A DNA stretch of 64,000 nucleotides from Streptomyces asiaticus (GCF_018138715.1 NZ_JAGSHX010000006.1:4154001-4218000), one strand, 5' to 3'; shown: positions 26,244-35,643, numbered from the stretch's first letter. Numbers and translations are program-made. Notes: generated by a model from the sequence alone, not told the origin.

Positions 26244-27641
26244 TCAGCGGCTGCCCAGCTCCCAGCGCGGCCCGGACGGGGTGTCCTCGATCAGCAGACC
26301 CGACTGCTGGAGCTGATCGCGGATCGCGTCCGCCGTCGCGTAGTCCTTACGGGTCCGCGCGGCCTGCCGCTGCTCCAGGACCAGCCGGACGAGGGAATCG
26401 ACCACGCCGTGCAGATCCTCACCCCGGTCCGAACCGCCCGCCCAGTGCTCATCGAGCGGATCGAGGCCCAGCACCCCCAGCATGGCCCGCACCTCGGCGA
26501 GCCGGGCGACCGCCGCCTCCTTGTCGTCGGCGGTCAGGGCGGAGTTCCCCTGGCGGACGGTGGTGTGGACGACCGCGAGCGCCTGCGGCACCCCGAGGTC
26601 GTCGTCCATCGCCTCGGCGAAGGCGGGCGGCACCTCGGCGGCGGGCTCCACGTTCCCGGCCTTCTCCACCACGCGCTGGATGAAGCCCTCGATCCGCGCG
26701 AACGCCGACTCGGCCTCGCGCAGGGCCTCCTCGCTGTACTCGATCATCGACCGGTAGTGCGGGGTGCCCAGGTAGTAGCGGAGCACGATCGGACGCCAGC
26801 GCTTGACCATCTCGGAGACCAGCACCGAGTTCCCGAGCGACTTGCTCATCTTCTCGCCGCTCATGGTCACCCAGGCGTTGTGCGCCCAGTAGGCGGCGAA
26901 GTCGTCGCCGAACGCCTTGGCCTGCGCGATCTCGTTCTCATGGTGCGGGAAGATCAGGTCGACGCCGCCGCCGTGGATGTCGAAGGCGCGCCCGAGGTAC
27001 TTGTGCGCCATCGCCGAGCACTCCAGGTGCCAGCCGGGGCGGCCGCGCCCCCACGGGGTCTCCCAGCTGGGCTCCCCCGGCTTCGCCGCCTTCCACATGG
27101 CGAAATCGCGCCGGTCGCGCTTGCCGGTCTCGCCCTCGCCCGAGGGCTGCCGCAGCCCGTTCAGATCCTGGTTGGAGAGCTTCAGATACTCGGGGAACGA
27201 GCGCACATCGAAGTAGACATTGCCCTCGGCGGCATACGCATGGCCCCGGTCGATCAGCTCCCGCATCATCTCGATCATCTCGGGGACATGACCGGTCGCC
27301 CGCGGCTCATAGGTCACGGGCAGGCAGCCGAGGATGTCGTATGCCTGGTTGAAGGCACGCTCGTTCTCGTAGCCGATCGCCCACCAGGGGCGCTTCTGCT
27401 CCGCCGACTTGGCGATGATCTTGTCGTCGATGTCCGTGACATTGCGGATGAACGTCACGTCATAACCGCGGTGGGCGAACCAGCGGCGCATGATGTCGAA
27501 GTTCAGCCCCGACCTGATGTGCCCGATATGCGGGGCGGCCTGCACGGTCGCGCCGCACAGGTAGATCGAGACGCAGCCCGGCGTGAGCGGGGTGAAGTCA
27601 CGGATCTGCCGGGCGCTGGTGTCGTACAGGCGAATAGTCAC
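26244..27641 (-). CDS. cysS: Cysteinyl-tRNA synthetase
   Basis: A 465-residue class I synthetase: CGATVQAAPHIGHIRSGLNF contains the zinc-binding Cys and HIGH motif, ECSAMAHKYLG and HHENEIAQ carry further zinc ligands, and GEKMSKSLGNS is the KMSKS loop. It charges tRNA-Cys. MshC, the mycothiol ligase, is a paralogue, but it is shorter (about 410 residues) and lacks the C-terminal anticodon-binding part seen here. It sits between ispF and rlmB in the conserved cluster. Confidence 0.96.
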   Translation of the reverse strand: MTIRLYDTSARQIRDFTPLTPGCVSIYLCGATVQAAPHIGHIRSGLNFDIMRRWFAHRGYDVTFIRNVTDIDDKIIAKSAEQKRPWWAIGYENERAFNQAYDILGCLPVTYEPRATGHVPEMIEMMRELIDRGHAYAAEGNVYFDVRSFPEYLKLSNQDLNGLRQPSGEGETGKRDRRDFAMWKAAKPGEPSWETPWGRGRPGWHLECSAMAHKYLGRAFDIHGGGVDLIFPHHENEIAQAKAFGDDFAAYWAHNAWVTMSGEKMSKSLGNSVLVSEMVKRWRPIVLRYYLGTPHYRSMIEYSEEALREAESAFARIEGFIQRVVEKAGNVEPAAEVPPAFAEAMDDDLGVPQALAVVHTTVRQGNSALTADDKEAAVARLAEVRAMLGVLGLDPLDEHWAGGSDRGEDLHGVVDSLVRLVLEQRQAARTRKDYATADAIRDQLQQSGLLIEDTPSGPRWELGSR

Positions 27642-27823
27642 GCATCAAGGGTAGTGGGAAGTGAACGGTGCCCCGTGCCCCTTCCCCCACGGGGACACAG
27701 AAGCGTGACACTCGGGACGCGGGTGACACTCCGGACGCCCCCGCGCGCCCCTCCCTGAGCGCCGGGCGGCGCCACCATCGCAGCGCCCACGCCTCCGGTG
27801 CGGACCACCGGTCGCCGCTGCCG

Positions 27824-28315
27824 CTACCGCCGGAACACCAGCGCCGTCGCGATCGCCGCGAGCCCCTCCGCGCGGCCGGTCAGACCCAGCCCGTCCGTGG
27901 TGGTACCGGACACCGAGACGGGGGCGCCCACGGCCGTTGTCAGCGCCTTCACCGCCTCGTCGCGCCGTTTGCCGATCTTCGGGCGTACGCCGATCACCTG
28001 GATCGCCACATTGCCGATCTCGAAGCCCGCACCCCGGACGATCCGGGCCGCCTCGGCAAGCAGCGTGGTGCCGGCCGCGCCGGACCACTCGGGGCGGTCG
28101 GTGCCGAAGTGGGCGCCGAGATCGCCGAGCCCGCCGGCGGAGAACAGCGCGTCGCAGGCGGCGTGCGCGGCCACATCGCCGTCGGAGTGCCCGGCGAGCC
28201 CGTACTCCTCGCCCTCCCACAGCAGCCCGGCGCACCACAGCTCACGGCCCTTCTCGAAGGCGTGCACATCCGTGCCGATGCCCACCAGGGGGAGCATCGC
28301 CGCGTCAGAAGCCAT
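27824..28315 (-). CDS. ispF: 2-C-methyl-D-erythritol 2,4-cyclodiphosphate synthase
   Basis: A 163-residue Isp[14 protein letters not shown] carries the metal-binding Asp and His, [18 protein letters not shown] the third ligand, and [19 protein letters not shown] the conserved C-terminal motif. It forms MEcPP in the non-mevalonate isoprenoid pathway. Its start overlaps the ispD stop by 11 bp, so both steps are translationally coupled. An internal ATG seven codons in (MLPLVGIG) may be the true start. Confidence 0.95.
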   Translation of the reverse strand: MASDAAMLPLVGIGTDVHAFEKGRELWCAGLLWEGEEYGLAGHSDGDVAAHAACDALFSAGGLGDLGAHFGTDRPEWSGAAGTTLLAEAARIVRGAGFEIGNVAIQVIGVRPKIGKRRDEAVKALTTAVGAPVSVSGTTTDGLGLTGRAEGLAAIATALVFRR

Positions 28316-29099
28316 CGTTCGCCCTCCTGCGGGCCAGAACCGCCTCGGCCAGCACCAGGTCCAGCGGCCGGGTCACCTTGAACGCCTCCTCATGGCCGGG
28401 GACGACCACGACCTCGACGCCGAGCCGCTCGACCATGCCCGCGTCGTCCGTGGCGCCCTCGCCCTCCAGGGCGATCTTCTCGTGGGCGGCCACGAGCGTG
28501 GCGCGGTCGAAGCCCTGTGGGGTCTGGACGGCGCGCAGCAGGGCGCGCGCGGGGGTGCCGACCACCGGCTCGGGCTCACCGGCCCGCTCCCCGGTGCGCG
28601 GATCGACCTGCTTCACGGTGTCGGCCAGCGGCAGCGCCGGGACGACGGCGGGCGCCCCGTCCCGTACGGCGGCGACGACCGCGTCCACCGTGTCCACGGG
28701 CACCAGCGGCCGCGCCGCGTCGTGCACCAGCACGGTGGTGACGGTCTCGGGGACGGCGGCCAGCCCCTTGCGCACCGACTCCTGGCGGGTCTCGCCGCCG
28801 GGCACGACGACCACCTCGGTGGTGTCGCCGAGGCTGCCGCTCAGCGGATACGCGTCCAGCAGCCGCCGCACCTCGTCGGCGCCGTCCGGCGGGGCGACCA
28901 CGACGACGAGGGAGACGGAGCGTGATCCGGCCATCGCCCGTACGGCGTGGACGAGCATGGGCGTACCGCTCAGCGGGCGCAGCGCCTTGGGGGCGCCCGG
29001 GCCCAGCCGCACTCCGCGGCCCGCGGCGGGGATCACGGCGGCGGTGCGGGCGGTTCGCCCGGACGCGCCGGAGCCGCCGTGATCCGGTGTTGCGGACAT
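28305..29099 (-). CDS. ispD: 2-C-methyl-D-erythritol 4-phosphate cytidylyltransferase
   Basis: A 264-residue Isp[21 protein letters not shown] is the CTP-binding loop, [12 protein letters not shown] and [13 protein letters not shown] are diagnostic IspD motifs, and [11 protein letters not shown] carries the Mg-binding Asp. It makes CDP-methylerythritol. The ATG at 29099 (MSATPDHGG) was chosen because the longer frame adds Arg/Ala-rich sequence without similarity. The 328-bp gap upstream to carD shows no further gene. Confidence 0.94.
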   Translation of the reverse strand: MSATPDHGGSGASGRTARTAAVIPAAGRGVRLGPGAPKALRPLSGTPMLVHAVRAMAGSRSVSLVVVVAPPDGADEVRRLLDAYPLSGSLGDTTEVVVVPGGETRQESVRKGLAAVPETVTTVLVHDAARPLVPVDTVDAVVAAVRDGAPAVVPALPLADTVKQVDPRTGERAGEPEPVVGTPARALLRAVQTPQGFDRATLVAAHEKIALEGEGATDDAGMVERLGVEVVVVPGHEEAFKVTRPLDLVLAEAVLARRRANDGF

Positions 29100-29427
29100 T
29101 GAGTTGGCGTTCAGGTTTGCTTCCTCAGCCGAAATGGGTATGGCCACAGCGTGCCGGGCGCGATGCCCCGACCGGCCCCTTCCGTGACGACTGGTCGAGC
29201 CAGCTGCCCGGGCCCGGCACACCTACACCGCGCACCGTGCGCGCGGTGGCGCATCGACACCAGGTGCGATGAGCGGGGGCTCGATGACCGGGGGCTCAGA
29301 GATCGCTCGGGGAATCAAACTCGGGGGATCAATGACGTCCGGTACGTACGCATGCCGCAGCGCCCGGCGACAGACGATTTAGCGGGAATTCACGTCTGAG
29401 TCACTCGGGCACCACGGCATTGATTTG

Positions 29428-29910
29428 TCAGGACGCGAGAACCTCGTCGAGCAGGGCCTCGGCCTTGTCTTCGTTGGTGCTCTCGGCGAGGGCGAGCTCG
29501 CTCACCAGGATCTGGCGGGCCTTGGCGAGCATGCGCTTCTCACCGGCGGAGAGTCCGCGCTCACGCTCTCGGCGCCACAGGTCACGCACGACCTCGGCAA
29601 CCTTGATCACATCGCCGGAGGCGAGCTTCTCGAGATTTGCCTTGTAGCGACGGGACCAGTTCGTCGGTTCTTCCGCATATGGTGCGCGCAGCACCTCGAA
29701 GACCCGGTCCAGCCCGTCCTGGCCAACCACATCACGCACACCGACGAACTCCGCATTGTCCGCCGGCACACGAACCGTCAGGTCACCCTGGGCGACCTTC
29801 AGCACCAAGTAGGTCTTGTCCACGCCTTTGATCTGACGAGTTTCGATGGCCTCGATCAGCGCGGCCCCGTGATGGGGATAGACCACGGTGTCGCCAACCT
29901 TGAACGTCAT
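29428..29910 (-). CDS. carD: CarD-family RNA polymerase-binding regulator
   Basis: A 160-residue protein. The N-terminal Tudor-like domain [20 protein letters not shown] binds the RNA polymerase beta subunit, and the C-terminal helical domain with [19 protein letters not shown] contacts the upstream edge of the promoter bubble. CarD stabilises open complexes, especially at rRNA promoters, and is essential in mycobacteria. It lies upstream of ispD/ispF as in other actinobacteria; a separate promoter is expected in 29911-30100. Confidence 0.95.
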   Translation of the reverse strand: MTFKVGDTVVYPHHGAALIEAIETRQIKGVDKTYLVLKVAQGDLTVRVPADNAEFVGVRDVVGQDGLDRVFEVLRAPYAEEPTNWSRRYKANLEKLASGDVIKVAEVVRDLWRRERERGLSAGEKRMLAKARQILVSELALAESTNEDKAEALLDEVLAS

Positions 29911-30210
29911 GTGACAGGTACCCCTTCCGTGGCTATCCAGGGTAACACGGGAACGCCTTCTTCTGAATGGCGTTTTCGCAGGTCAGGGCATATCTCGGGG
30001 CTTGACAAGTGCGGCAGGGACGTGCTGCACGAGGTCTGCGGAACCGGGTATTCGCAGGTGGGAGCGGCTGTCCGGGCACCCCGAAACCCACCCGTTACAC
30101 ACCCGAAGACGCCCGGACGAGTGGCCGTACGTCCCGTTTTGCCGGAGTCCAGTCGATGGACTTCCGCTACTCCGTTCGGATCAGGAGCGAGGGATCCGGC
30201 CCCGATTCGC

Positions 30211-30262
30211 GAATTGATCACGGAGTTGATCAGGCACGGCGGATCAAGTCTGTGATCAATTC
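30211..30262. promoter_or_regulatory. 11-bp inverted repeat in carD-lipoprotein intergenic region
   Basis: GAATTGATCAC (30211-30221) and its exact complement (30252-30262) flank a 30-bp spacer that itself has TTGATC and GATCAA elements. The region (29911-30542) separates carD and the plus-strand lipoprotein gene. The repeat could be a regulator site or a cruciform. Nothing else specific is seen in this 632-bp gap besides a TTGACA at 30002. Confidence 0.45.
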
Positions 30263-30542
30263 TCGGACATGCATGGATTCCCTACCGATAATCTCCCGCA
30301 CGGCCGGTCGAGACGATATTCGGGAGTTCGGGACGGCGCCGTACGGACCGCGTAACGCACCCGGGAAGCACACCCCGGCCGTGTCCGCACCACGCCCGGA
30401 CCACACCGGAACCGGCAGCGTACGGGCCTGCCGCCCCGGGGCCGGTCGCCTTGGGGCGGGTCGGGTGCGGGTCGAAGAGGGCGGATCGGTAATCTAAGCG
30501 CGCTGATCCAACCTTTACCTCGTCCTAGGAGATGCCGCCGCC

Positions 30543-31250
30543 GTGAGCAGCAGCCTTCGACGCGGCGCCCTCGCCGCAGCCGCCATCGTGGTCTCGGTCG
30601 CCCCGCTCTCCGCCTGCGGAGCCGGGAACGACGCGCAGACGCTGGAGGTCAAGCCCGACAACGCCGCGACGTCCGTCGGGGACATCAAGATCCAGAACGC
30701 CACGGTGGTGACCCAGCCGGACCGCACGGCCAAGGGCCCGGCCGTCGTCACCGGCCGGATCTTCAACAACGGCAAGAACGACCAGACCGTCAAGGCCATC
30801 ACCCTCCCCGGCACCAGCGCTCGGGTGAAGCTGTCCCCGGCCAAGGGCAAGGGCGCGGTCGTGGTGCCGCACGGCGGCTCGGTGGCCTTCGGCGGCAAGG
30901 GCAACGCCTCCGCCGTCATCAACGACGGGCGCGAGGCCACCCAGGACGGCAACGCGCAGCGGGTCGTCTTCGACCTCAGCTCGACCGGCAACATCCCGAT
31001 CACCGCGTTCGTGGTCCCGGCGAAGAGCTACTTCAAGGGCTGGGGCCCGTCCGAGCTGCCGACCGCCAAGCCGTCGGGCTCGGCGACGCCCAGCGGCAAG
31101 CCCAGCGGGACGCCCACCGGCACCGCCAGTGGTAAGCCCAGTGGCACCCCGTCCGGCACGGCGAGCGGCCAGCCCGCCGGCGAGGAGAGCAGCGGCGCCC
31201 CCAACGGCGTCGCCTCCGGCGAGCCCAACCCGAACGGCGGCGGTCACTGA
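30543..31250 (+). CDS. Secreted lipoprotein, DUF461/PCuAC-like, with Ser/Thr/Gly/Pro tail
   Basis: A 235-residue protein with a type II signal peptide (AAAAIVVSVAPLSACG, lipobox LSAC, Cys about residue 25). The domain at residues 35-165 (IKIQNATVVTQPDRTAKGPA, then ITAFVVPAKSYFKG) looks like a compact beta-sandwich of the DUF461/copper-chaperone type. The last 60 residues are repeats of GTPSG/ASGKP type. It is convergent with phoP across a strong terminator. Metal-binding Met/His residues typical of PCuAC proteins are not evident, so copper binding is doubtful. GTG start. Confidence 0.8.
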   Translation: MSSSLRRGALAAAAIVVSVAPLSACGAGNDAQTLEVKPDNAATSVGDIKIQNATVVTQPDRTAKGPAVVTGRIFNNGKNDQTVKAITLPGTSARVKLSPAKGKGAVVVPHGGSVAFGGKGNASAVINDGREATQDGNAQRVVFDLSSTGNIPITAFVVPAKSYFKGWGPSELPTAKPSGSATPSGKPSGTPTGTASGKPSGTPSGTASGQPAGEESSGAPNGVASGEPNPNGGGH

Positions 31251-31294
31251 GACCCGTCCTCGGGTCTCCGCGGGTCTCTGAGACCCGCCCAGGC

Positions 31295-31340
31295 ATGCGC
31301 GAGGGCGGCCCTGGACCTTTCCAGGGCCGCCCTCGCGCAT
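31295..31340. terminator. Bidirectional hairpin terminator between lipoprotein gene and phoP
   Basis: A perfect 21-bp stem (31295-31315 with 31320-31340) and 4-nt loop lie between the two convergent genes. It is one of the strongest hairpins in the window. Confidence 0.9.
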
Positions 31341-31492
31341 GAGCCGCTTGCCGCGGCTCGTCCGAGCCGGTCTCTTTACGGCTCGAGCCCCCTTCCGCGT
31401 GCGCCCCTCGCACCGCTCGGCCCTGGCGGGCCTCACGGGCTTCGGCACGCTGTGCCGGACTCCGTCCGGCGGTCCGGGGCTCAGGCCCGGTT

Positions 31493-32173
31493 TTACGGCT
31501 CGAACTTGTAGCCCAGCCCCCGCACCGTCACCAGGTACCGGGGCGCGCCCGGGTCCGGCTCGATCTTGGCCCGGAGGCGCTTGACGTGGACGTCGAGGGT
31601 CTTGGTGTCGCCCACGTAGTCCGCGCCCCAGACGCGGTCGATCAGCTGCATACGGGTCAGCACCCGGCCCGCGTTGCGGAGCAGCATCTCCAGCAGGTCG
31701 AACTCCTTCAGCGGGAGGTCCACCTTGCCGCCGCCGACCGTGACCACGTGCCGGTCGACGTCCATCCGGACCGGTCCGGCCTCCAGGGCGGCCGGGGTGA
31801 CCTCCTCCGGCTCGCCACGGCGGCGCAGCACGGCTCTGATCCGGGCGACCAGCTCGCGCGAGGAGAAGGGCTTGGTCACATAGTCGTCCGCGCCTATTTC
31901 CAGCCCGACCACCTTGTCGATCTCGCTGTCCTTGGCGGTCACCATGATCACCGGGACATTGGACCGGCCGCGCAGCTGGCGGCAGACCTCCGTACCGGGC
32001 AGGCCCGGCAGCATCAGGTCGAGCAGCACCAGATCGGCGCCGTTCCGCTCGAACTCATCGAGCCCCTCGGGGCCGGTGGTCGCGATCGCGACCTCGAATC
32101 CCTCCTTGCGAAGCATGTACGACAGCGCGTCGCTGAACGATTCCTCGTCCTCGACGACCAGAACTCGGGTCAC
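31493..32173 (-). CDS. phoP: Response regulator PhoP (phosphate regulon)
   Basis: A 226-residue OmpR/PhoB-type regulator. The receiver domain has acidic residues EDEE, phospho-acceptor in VLLDLMLPG (Asp about residue 52) and lysine in YVTKPFS; the C-terminal winged helix includes LLRNAGRVLTRMQLIDRVWG and DVHVKRLRAKIE. In Streptomyces PhoP binds PHO boxes, induces phosphate scavenging and represses antibiotic genes. It follows phoR by 4-bp overlap in reverse: phoR stop overlaps the phoP start region (32170-32173). The actual operon order on the minus strand is phoR then phoP, with phoU divergent. Confidence 0.96.
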   Translation of the reverse strand: MTRVLVVEDEESFSDALSYMLRKEGFEVAIATTGPEGLDEFERNGADLVLLDLMLPGLPGTEVCRQLRGRSNVPVIMVTAKDSEIDKVVGLEIGADDYVTKPFSSRELVARIRAVLRRRGEPEEVTPAALEAGPVRMDVDRHVVTVGGGKVDLPLKEFDLLEMLLRNAGRVLTRMQLIDRVWGADYVGDTKTLDVHVKRLRAKIEPDPGAPRYLVTVRGLGYKFEP

Positions 32174-33465
32174 GGAAGGACCTCCGGGGCTGAGAGTGGT
32201 TCATTGGTGAAGGTCTCGTACGGCCGGCCTTGGTCCTCGCCATCGAGGTCTCCGGTGTCGTACGACTCGCTCGACTCGCGCGTCTCGCTCCGCGAGCGGT
32301 CCCGGTCCCGCGCCGCACCGGCTTCCGGGAGTCTCAGGGTGAAGGTGGAGCCCTGTCCCTCGGCGCTCCACACGGTGACCTCCCCGCCGTGCGAGGCGGC
32401 CACATGTTTGACGATGGCGAGCCCGAGCCCGGTCCCGCCGGTCTGCCGCGAGCGGGCCGGGTCGACCCGGTAGAAGCGCTCGAAGATCCGCTCGCGGTCC
32501 TTCTCGGAGATGCCGATGCCCTGGTCGGTCACGGCGATCTCGATCAGGTCCCCGCCGGTCGCGGGGATGCGGCGGGCGGCGATGCCGACGCGAGTGCGGG
32601 CCGGGCTGTAGTTGACCGCGTTCTCGACGAGATTGCCGAGCGCGGCGGCCAGCTGGCCCCGGTTGCCCCAGACGTGCAGATCGGCGGTGCCGCCCGTGGC
32701 CATCGTGATCTGTTTGGTGCCCGCCTGGTGACGGCACCGGTCGATGGCCTCGGCGACGAGCTCGTCCACCCGGACCGGCTCGGCATCCTCCAGCGGGTCG
32801 TCGTTCTGCACCCGGGAGAGGTCGATGAGCTCCTGGACCAGGCTGGTCAGGCGGGTGGCCTCGACCTGCATCCGCCCGGCGAAGCGGGTGACCGCCTCCG
32901 GGTCGTCGGACGCGTCCATCACGGCCTCGGACAGCAGGGACAGCGCGCCGACCGGGGTCTTGAGCTCATGGCTGACGTTGGCGACGAAGTCGCGTCGTAC
33001 GGCCTCGATCCGGCGGGCCTCGGTGAGGTCCTCCACGAGCAGCAGGACCAGCCGGGAGCCCAGCGGGGCCACTCTCGCGGAGACCGCGAGCGCGTCGCCG
33101 CCCCGGCCGGTGCCACGGCGCGGCAGATCGAGCTCGATCTGCCGGATCTCGCCGTCCCGCCGGGTGTCGCGGGCCATCGCCAGCATCGGCTCGACGGCCA
33201 GCTTGCCGCCGCGCACCAGGCCCAGCGCATACGCGGCCGAGCTCGCCTTGACGACGGCGTCCGCTTCGTCGAGGACGACGGCCGAGGAACGCAGTACCGA
33301 CAGCACTGTGTCCACGCCGGGTGGCAACACGGCATCGGTATGCAGCGAGGAGCGCGTAGGCTTCGCCTGTTCACGCTCGCTCCAGCGGAACGCCAGCATG
33401 GCGATGACGCCGGTGCACAACCCGGCGAGCGCCGCCACTGCGGCGATCGCCGCGTTCACGTTCAT
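32170..33465 (-). CDS. phoR: Sensor histidine kinase PhoR
   Basis: A 431-residue kinase with one N-terminal membrane segment (AIAAVAALAGLCTGVIAMLAF), a PAS-like region (residues about 45-155), HisKA with FVANVSHELKTPVGALSLL (phosphorylated His) and HATPase with NLVENAVNYSP, DQGIGIS and GGTGLGLAIVKH. It phosphorylates PhoP under phosphate limitation. The extracytoplasmic loop is essentially missing, as in the Streptomyces family. The stop overlaps the phoP start (ATGA). Confidence 0.95.
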   Translation of the reverse strand: MNVNAAIAAVAALAGLCTGVIAMLAFRWSEREQAKPTRSSLHTDAVLPPGVDTVLSVLRSSAVVLDEADAVVKASSAAYALGLVRGGKLAVEPMLAMARDTRRDGEIRQIELDLPRRGTGRGGDALAVSARVAPLGSRLVLLLVEDLTEARRIEAVRRDFVANVSHELKTPVGALSLLSEAVMDASDDPEAVTRFAGRMQVEATRLTSLVQELIDLSRVQNDDPLEDAEPVRVDELVAEAIDRCRHQAGTKQITMATGGTADLHVWGNRGQLAAALGNLVENAVNYSPARTRVGIAARRIPATGGDLIEIAVTDQGIGISEKDRERIFERFYRVDPARSRQTGGTGLGLAIVKHVAASHGGEVTVWSAEGQGSTFTLRLPEAGAARDRDRSRSETRESSESYDTGDLDGEDQGRPYETFTNEPLSAPEVLP

Positions 33466-33527
33466 GCGTCCAGGTTATGCGGGCGGCGAGACCCCTCCAC
33501 AGCCCCGTGACGATCCCCTCGGTCAGA

Positions 33528-33630
33528 CGTTGCCGAGAGTTCACCGAGGAGTCGGTATCGGTTCACTCCGGACGTTTCGTCGAGCGGGTGCCACACGAGG
33601 CGGCCGGGGCTGCGTTGCCGAGAGTTCACC
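33528..33630. promoter_or_regulatory. PHO-box-like repeats in the phoR-phoU divergent promoter region
   Basis: An exact 18-bp repeat CGTTGCCGAGAGTTCACC occurs at 33528-33545 and 33613-33630, each ending in the GTTCACC core of Streptomyces PHO boxes. A further GTTCACT lies at 33561-33567, 22 bp (two 11-bp repeat units) after the first core. This fits PhoP autoregulation of phoRP and phoU. The exact PhoP-bound units need footprinting. Confidence 0.7.
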
Positions 33631-33789
33631 TGTGCATCAGGTGTGATTAACGCCCGATGCCGGAAGCGGACGCGTTTCGGCCGGAGCGTGGAAGTGTGGG
33701 GCCCCGGGGCATGAGCCACGGAGGACTGCCAGGAAACCTGTCAGAGCCTGTCAAAGATCGTCACCGAGAGTCAGTGAAAGAGGTCAGTG

Positions 33790-34467
33790 ATGCGGGACGC
33801 GTACCACGAGGAGCTTGATTCGATCGGGGACGGCCTGGTCGACATGGCCCGGCTTGTCGGTTCGGCCATCGGCCGTGCCACCACTGCCATTCTCGACGCG
33901 GACCTCAAGCTCGCCGAGAGCGTCATCGCCGCCGATGAGAAGGTCGATGATCTTCAGCGGGATCTGGAGGGACGGGCGATAGCCCTGCTCGCCCGGCAGC
34001 AACCGGTCGCCACCGATCTGCGGATCGTGGTGACCAGCCTGCGGATGAGCGCCGACCTGGAGCGCTCCGGCGACCTCGCGCAGCACGTCGCCAAGCTGGC
34101 CCGGCTCCGCTTCCCGGAATCGGCCGTGCCGCACGATCTGCACGCCACGATCCTGGAGATGGGCCAGCTCGCCCAGCGGCTGATGGCGAAGGCCGCCGAG
34201 GTCATCATCACCAAGGACGTCGACCTCGCGCTCCAGCTGGAGCACGACGACGACGCGATGGACCTGCTGCACCGCACCCTCTTCCAGCACCTGATGGACG
34301 ACCGCTGGAAGCACGGCATCGAGACGGCCGTGGATGTCACGCTGCTGGGCCGCTACTACGAGCGGTTCGCGGACCACGCGGTCTCGGTCGCCAAGCGCGT
34401 GGTCTACCTGGTCACCGGTGAGCATGCCGACGAGATGTCCCCGCAGGGGGACGTCGAGGGGGCGTGA
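33790..34467 (+). CDS. phoU: PhoU phosphate signalling protein
   Basis: A 225-residue all-helical protein with two PhoU repeats: MRDAYHEELDSIGDGLVDMA, LAESVIAADEKVDDLQRDLE in the first and ILEMGQLAQRLMAKAAEVII with GRYYERFADHAVSVAKRVVY in the second, carrying the (D/E)xxxD metal-binding motifs. PhoU links Pst transporter state to PhoR. It is divergent from phoR, as typical in Streptomyces. ATG at 33790 chosen; AGAGG lies 6-10 bp upstream. Confidence 0.96.
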   Translation: MRDAYHEELDSIGDGLVDMARLVGSAIGRATTAILDADLKLAESVIAADEKVDDLQRDLEGRAIALLARQQPVATDLRIVVTSLRMSADLERSGDLAQHVAKLARLRFPESAVPHDLHATILEMGQLAQRLMAKAAEVIITKDVDLALQLEHDDDAMDLLHRTLFQHLMDDRWKHGIETAVDVTLLGRYYERFADHAVSVAKRVVYLVTGEHADEMSPQGDVEGA

Positions 34468-34663
34468 CCGTCACGGGGGCGTGACCGCCGAAGGGGGGCG
34501 ACCGCCGAGTGGGCGTGACCGTCGAAGGGGCGCGGGCGGCTACGGGGCGTGAGCGTCTGCGACGGTGTGCATCAAAGCGCCGTCGACGCGCCCCTGCGCT
34601 CGGCCGCCGGGTCGTCGGCACCATGAGCAGCAGATGACGTGACCCCTCCCGAGGAGGAGACGC

Positions 34664-34789
34664 ATGGCGGACCTCTCCAAGCCCGAACCCGCTCCGACCC
34701 ACCCCGTCGGCGCATGCGGCTGCGGCTCGGGCTGCGGCTGCGGCTGTCAGTCCGGCGGCCCGTGCCAGTGCGGCGGCAACTGCGGCTGA
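34664..34789 (+). CDS. Cysteine-rich 41-residue peptide, metallothionein-like
   Basis: A tiny ORF with an ideal GAGGAGGAGA ribosome binding site. The product has a Pro-rich leader (residues 1-16), then eight cysteines in 24 residues arranged CGCGSGCGCGC...CQCGGNC, mostly as CxC pairs. This is the pattern of small metal-binding peptides, so a metallothionein-like role (Zn or Cu(I) buffering) is likely, but no database family can be named from memory with confidence. It lies between phoU and a conserved small gene. The 196 bp upstream contain degenerate 17-bp GC-rich repeats and no other gene. Confidence 0.8.
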   Translation: MADLSKPEPAPTHPVGACGCGSGCGCGCQSGGPCQCGGNCG

Positions 34790-34831
34790 CCGGCGCGACC
34801 GATACGAACCGCGAATACGAACGGCACGACA

Positions 34832-34866
34832 GAGGGCCTGGGACCGATGACCGGTCCCAGGCCCTC
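34832..34866. terminator. Hairpin terminator after Cys-rich peptide gene
   Basis: A perfect 15-bp stem (34832-34846 with 34852-34866) and 5-nt loop begin 42 bp past the stop codon. Confidence 0.85.
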
Positions 34867-34940
34867 GCGCGTCGGCCATGGATTCCTCGGCACGTCCCGC
34901 CCGAGGTGCGGTCGGCGCCGTAAGCGGCGAGCCTGGTCCT

Positions 34941-35171
34941 ATGGAGGACAAGACCCCGGCCCCGCCTCGCGTCGTGGTGGACGAACCGCTGGACGGCCGC
35001 CGCCGTGTGCTGATCGACGGCGCCGACGTCGGAGTGGTGGTGAGCCCGGACGAGCTCCGGCGGCTTCTGCACCGCGCGGGTGTGATGGAAGAGGACGCGC
35101 CCCTCGACAACCCCGAGCTGATCGAATGGAACGGCGGCGGCCCCGACGACTGGCCCGCCGCGCCCAGATGA
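34941..35171 (+). CDS. Small acidic conserved-type hypothetical protein, 76 residues
   Basis: Starts MEDKTPAPPRVVVDEP and contains RRRVLIDGADVGVVVSPDEL and a helix LRRLLHRAG, which suggests a small beta-hairpin plus helix fold. No known motif. GC3 bias supports coding. A longer reading from 34878 would overlap the adjacent terminator, so ATG 34941 is preferred. Function unknown. Confidence 0.7.
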   Translation: MEDKTPAPPRVVVDEPLDGRRRVLIDGADVGVVVSPDELRRLLHRAGVMEEDAPLDNPELIEWNGGGPDDWPAAPR

Positions 35172-35643
35172 CGCACGCCGCCCCGCGTACGCACGCGCCC
35201 AGATGACATAGCGGAGACGACAGAACCGCCACAACGTCCGGCGCCGGTCCCTCCCCTCGTGGGGACCGGTGCCGAACGCTGGAGCGGTGCCGATCCGCGC
35301 CGTACGGGTGCGGATCAGGGGGCCGGATCCGTGGTCGACGCGACCGCCGTCCCCGAGGGGACCGGCTTCACGGATCTCCGGGGCTCACGCGACGCGCCCG
35401 TGACCGCCGTCTCGTGACCGCGACGAAAGCTGACCGAGAACGTGCAGTGCCATGGGTTGTCTCTCCGTGCGCTGAGCTGATGGCCTGGCTGGACGGCTCG
35501 TGGTGGCTGGCCTATCGCGCCATGATCCTGCCAGCTGTGCCTCCCACCGAGGAGGTTCCGGTCTCACGCCGCCGGTTTCTCCGCTGGTCAGCCATATAAA
35601 GTGAGTTTTCCGGTCCGGATGTCCAGCGCGGGGGAAGTAAGGA
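35172..35643. other. Intergenic region upstream of the WD40 gene
   Basis: A 472-bp gap. It contains a short hairpin GGTCCC...GGGACC near 35248-35269 that may terminate the small gene before it, and the promoter of the large WD40 gene presumably lies in 35400-35630. A 61-codon plus-strand frame (35414-35599) is possible but shows no RBS and no recognisable domain; it is not called. Confidence 0.4.

Noticed and set aside
26244..27641. MshC (cysteine:GlcN-Ins ligase) instead of CysS
   Set aside because: Length of 465 residues and the C-terminal tRNA-binding part fit CysS; MshC is shorter.
25404..27758. 784-codon plus-strand frame across rlmB and cysS
   Set aside because: Spans two well recognised minus-strand genes and has no domain of its own.
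35414..35599. 61-codon plus-strand frame before the WD40 gene
   Set aside because: No RBS and it would occupy the likely promoter of the WD40 gene; not supported.
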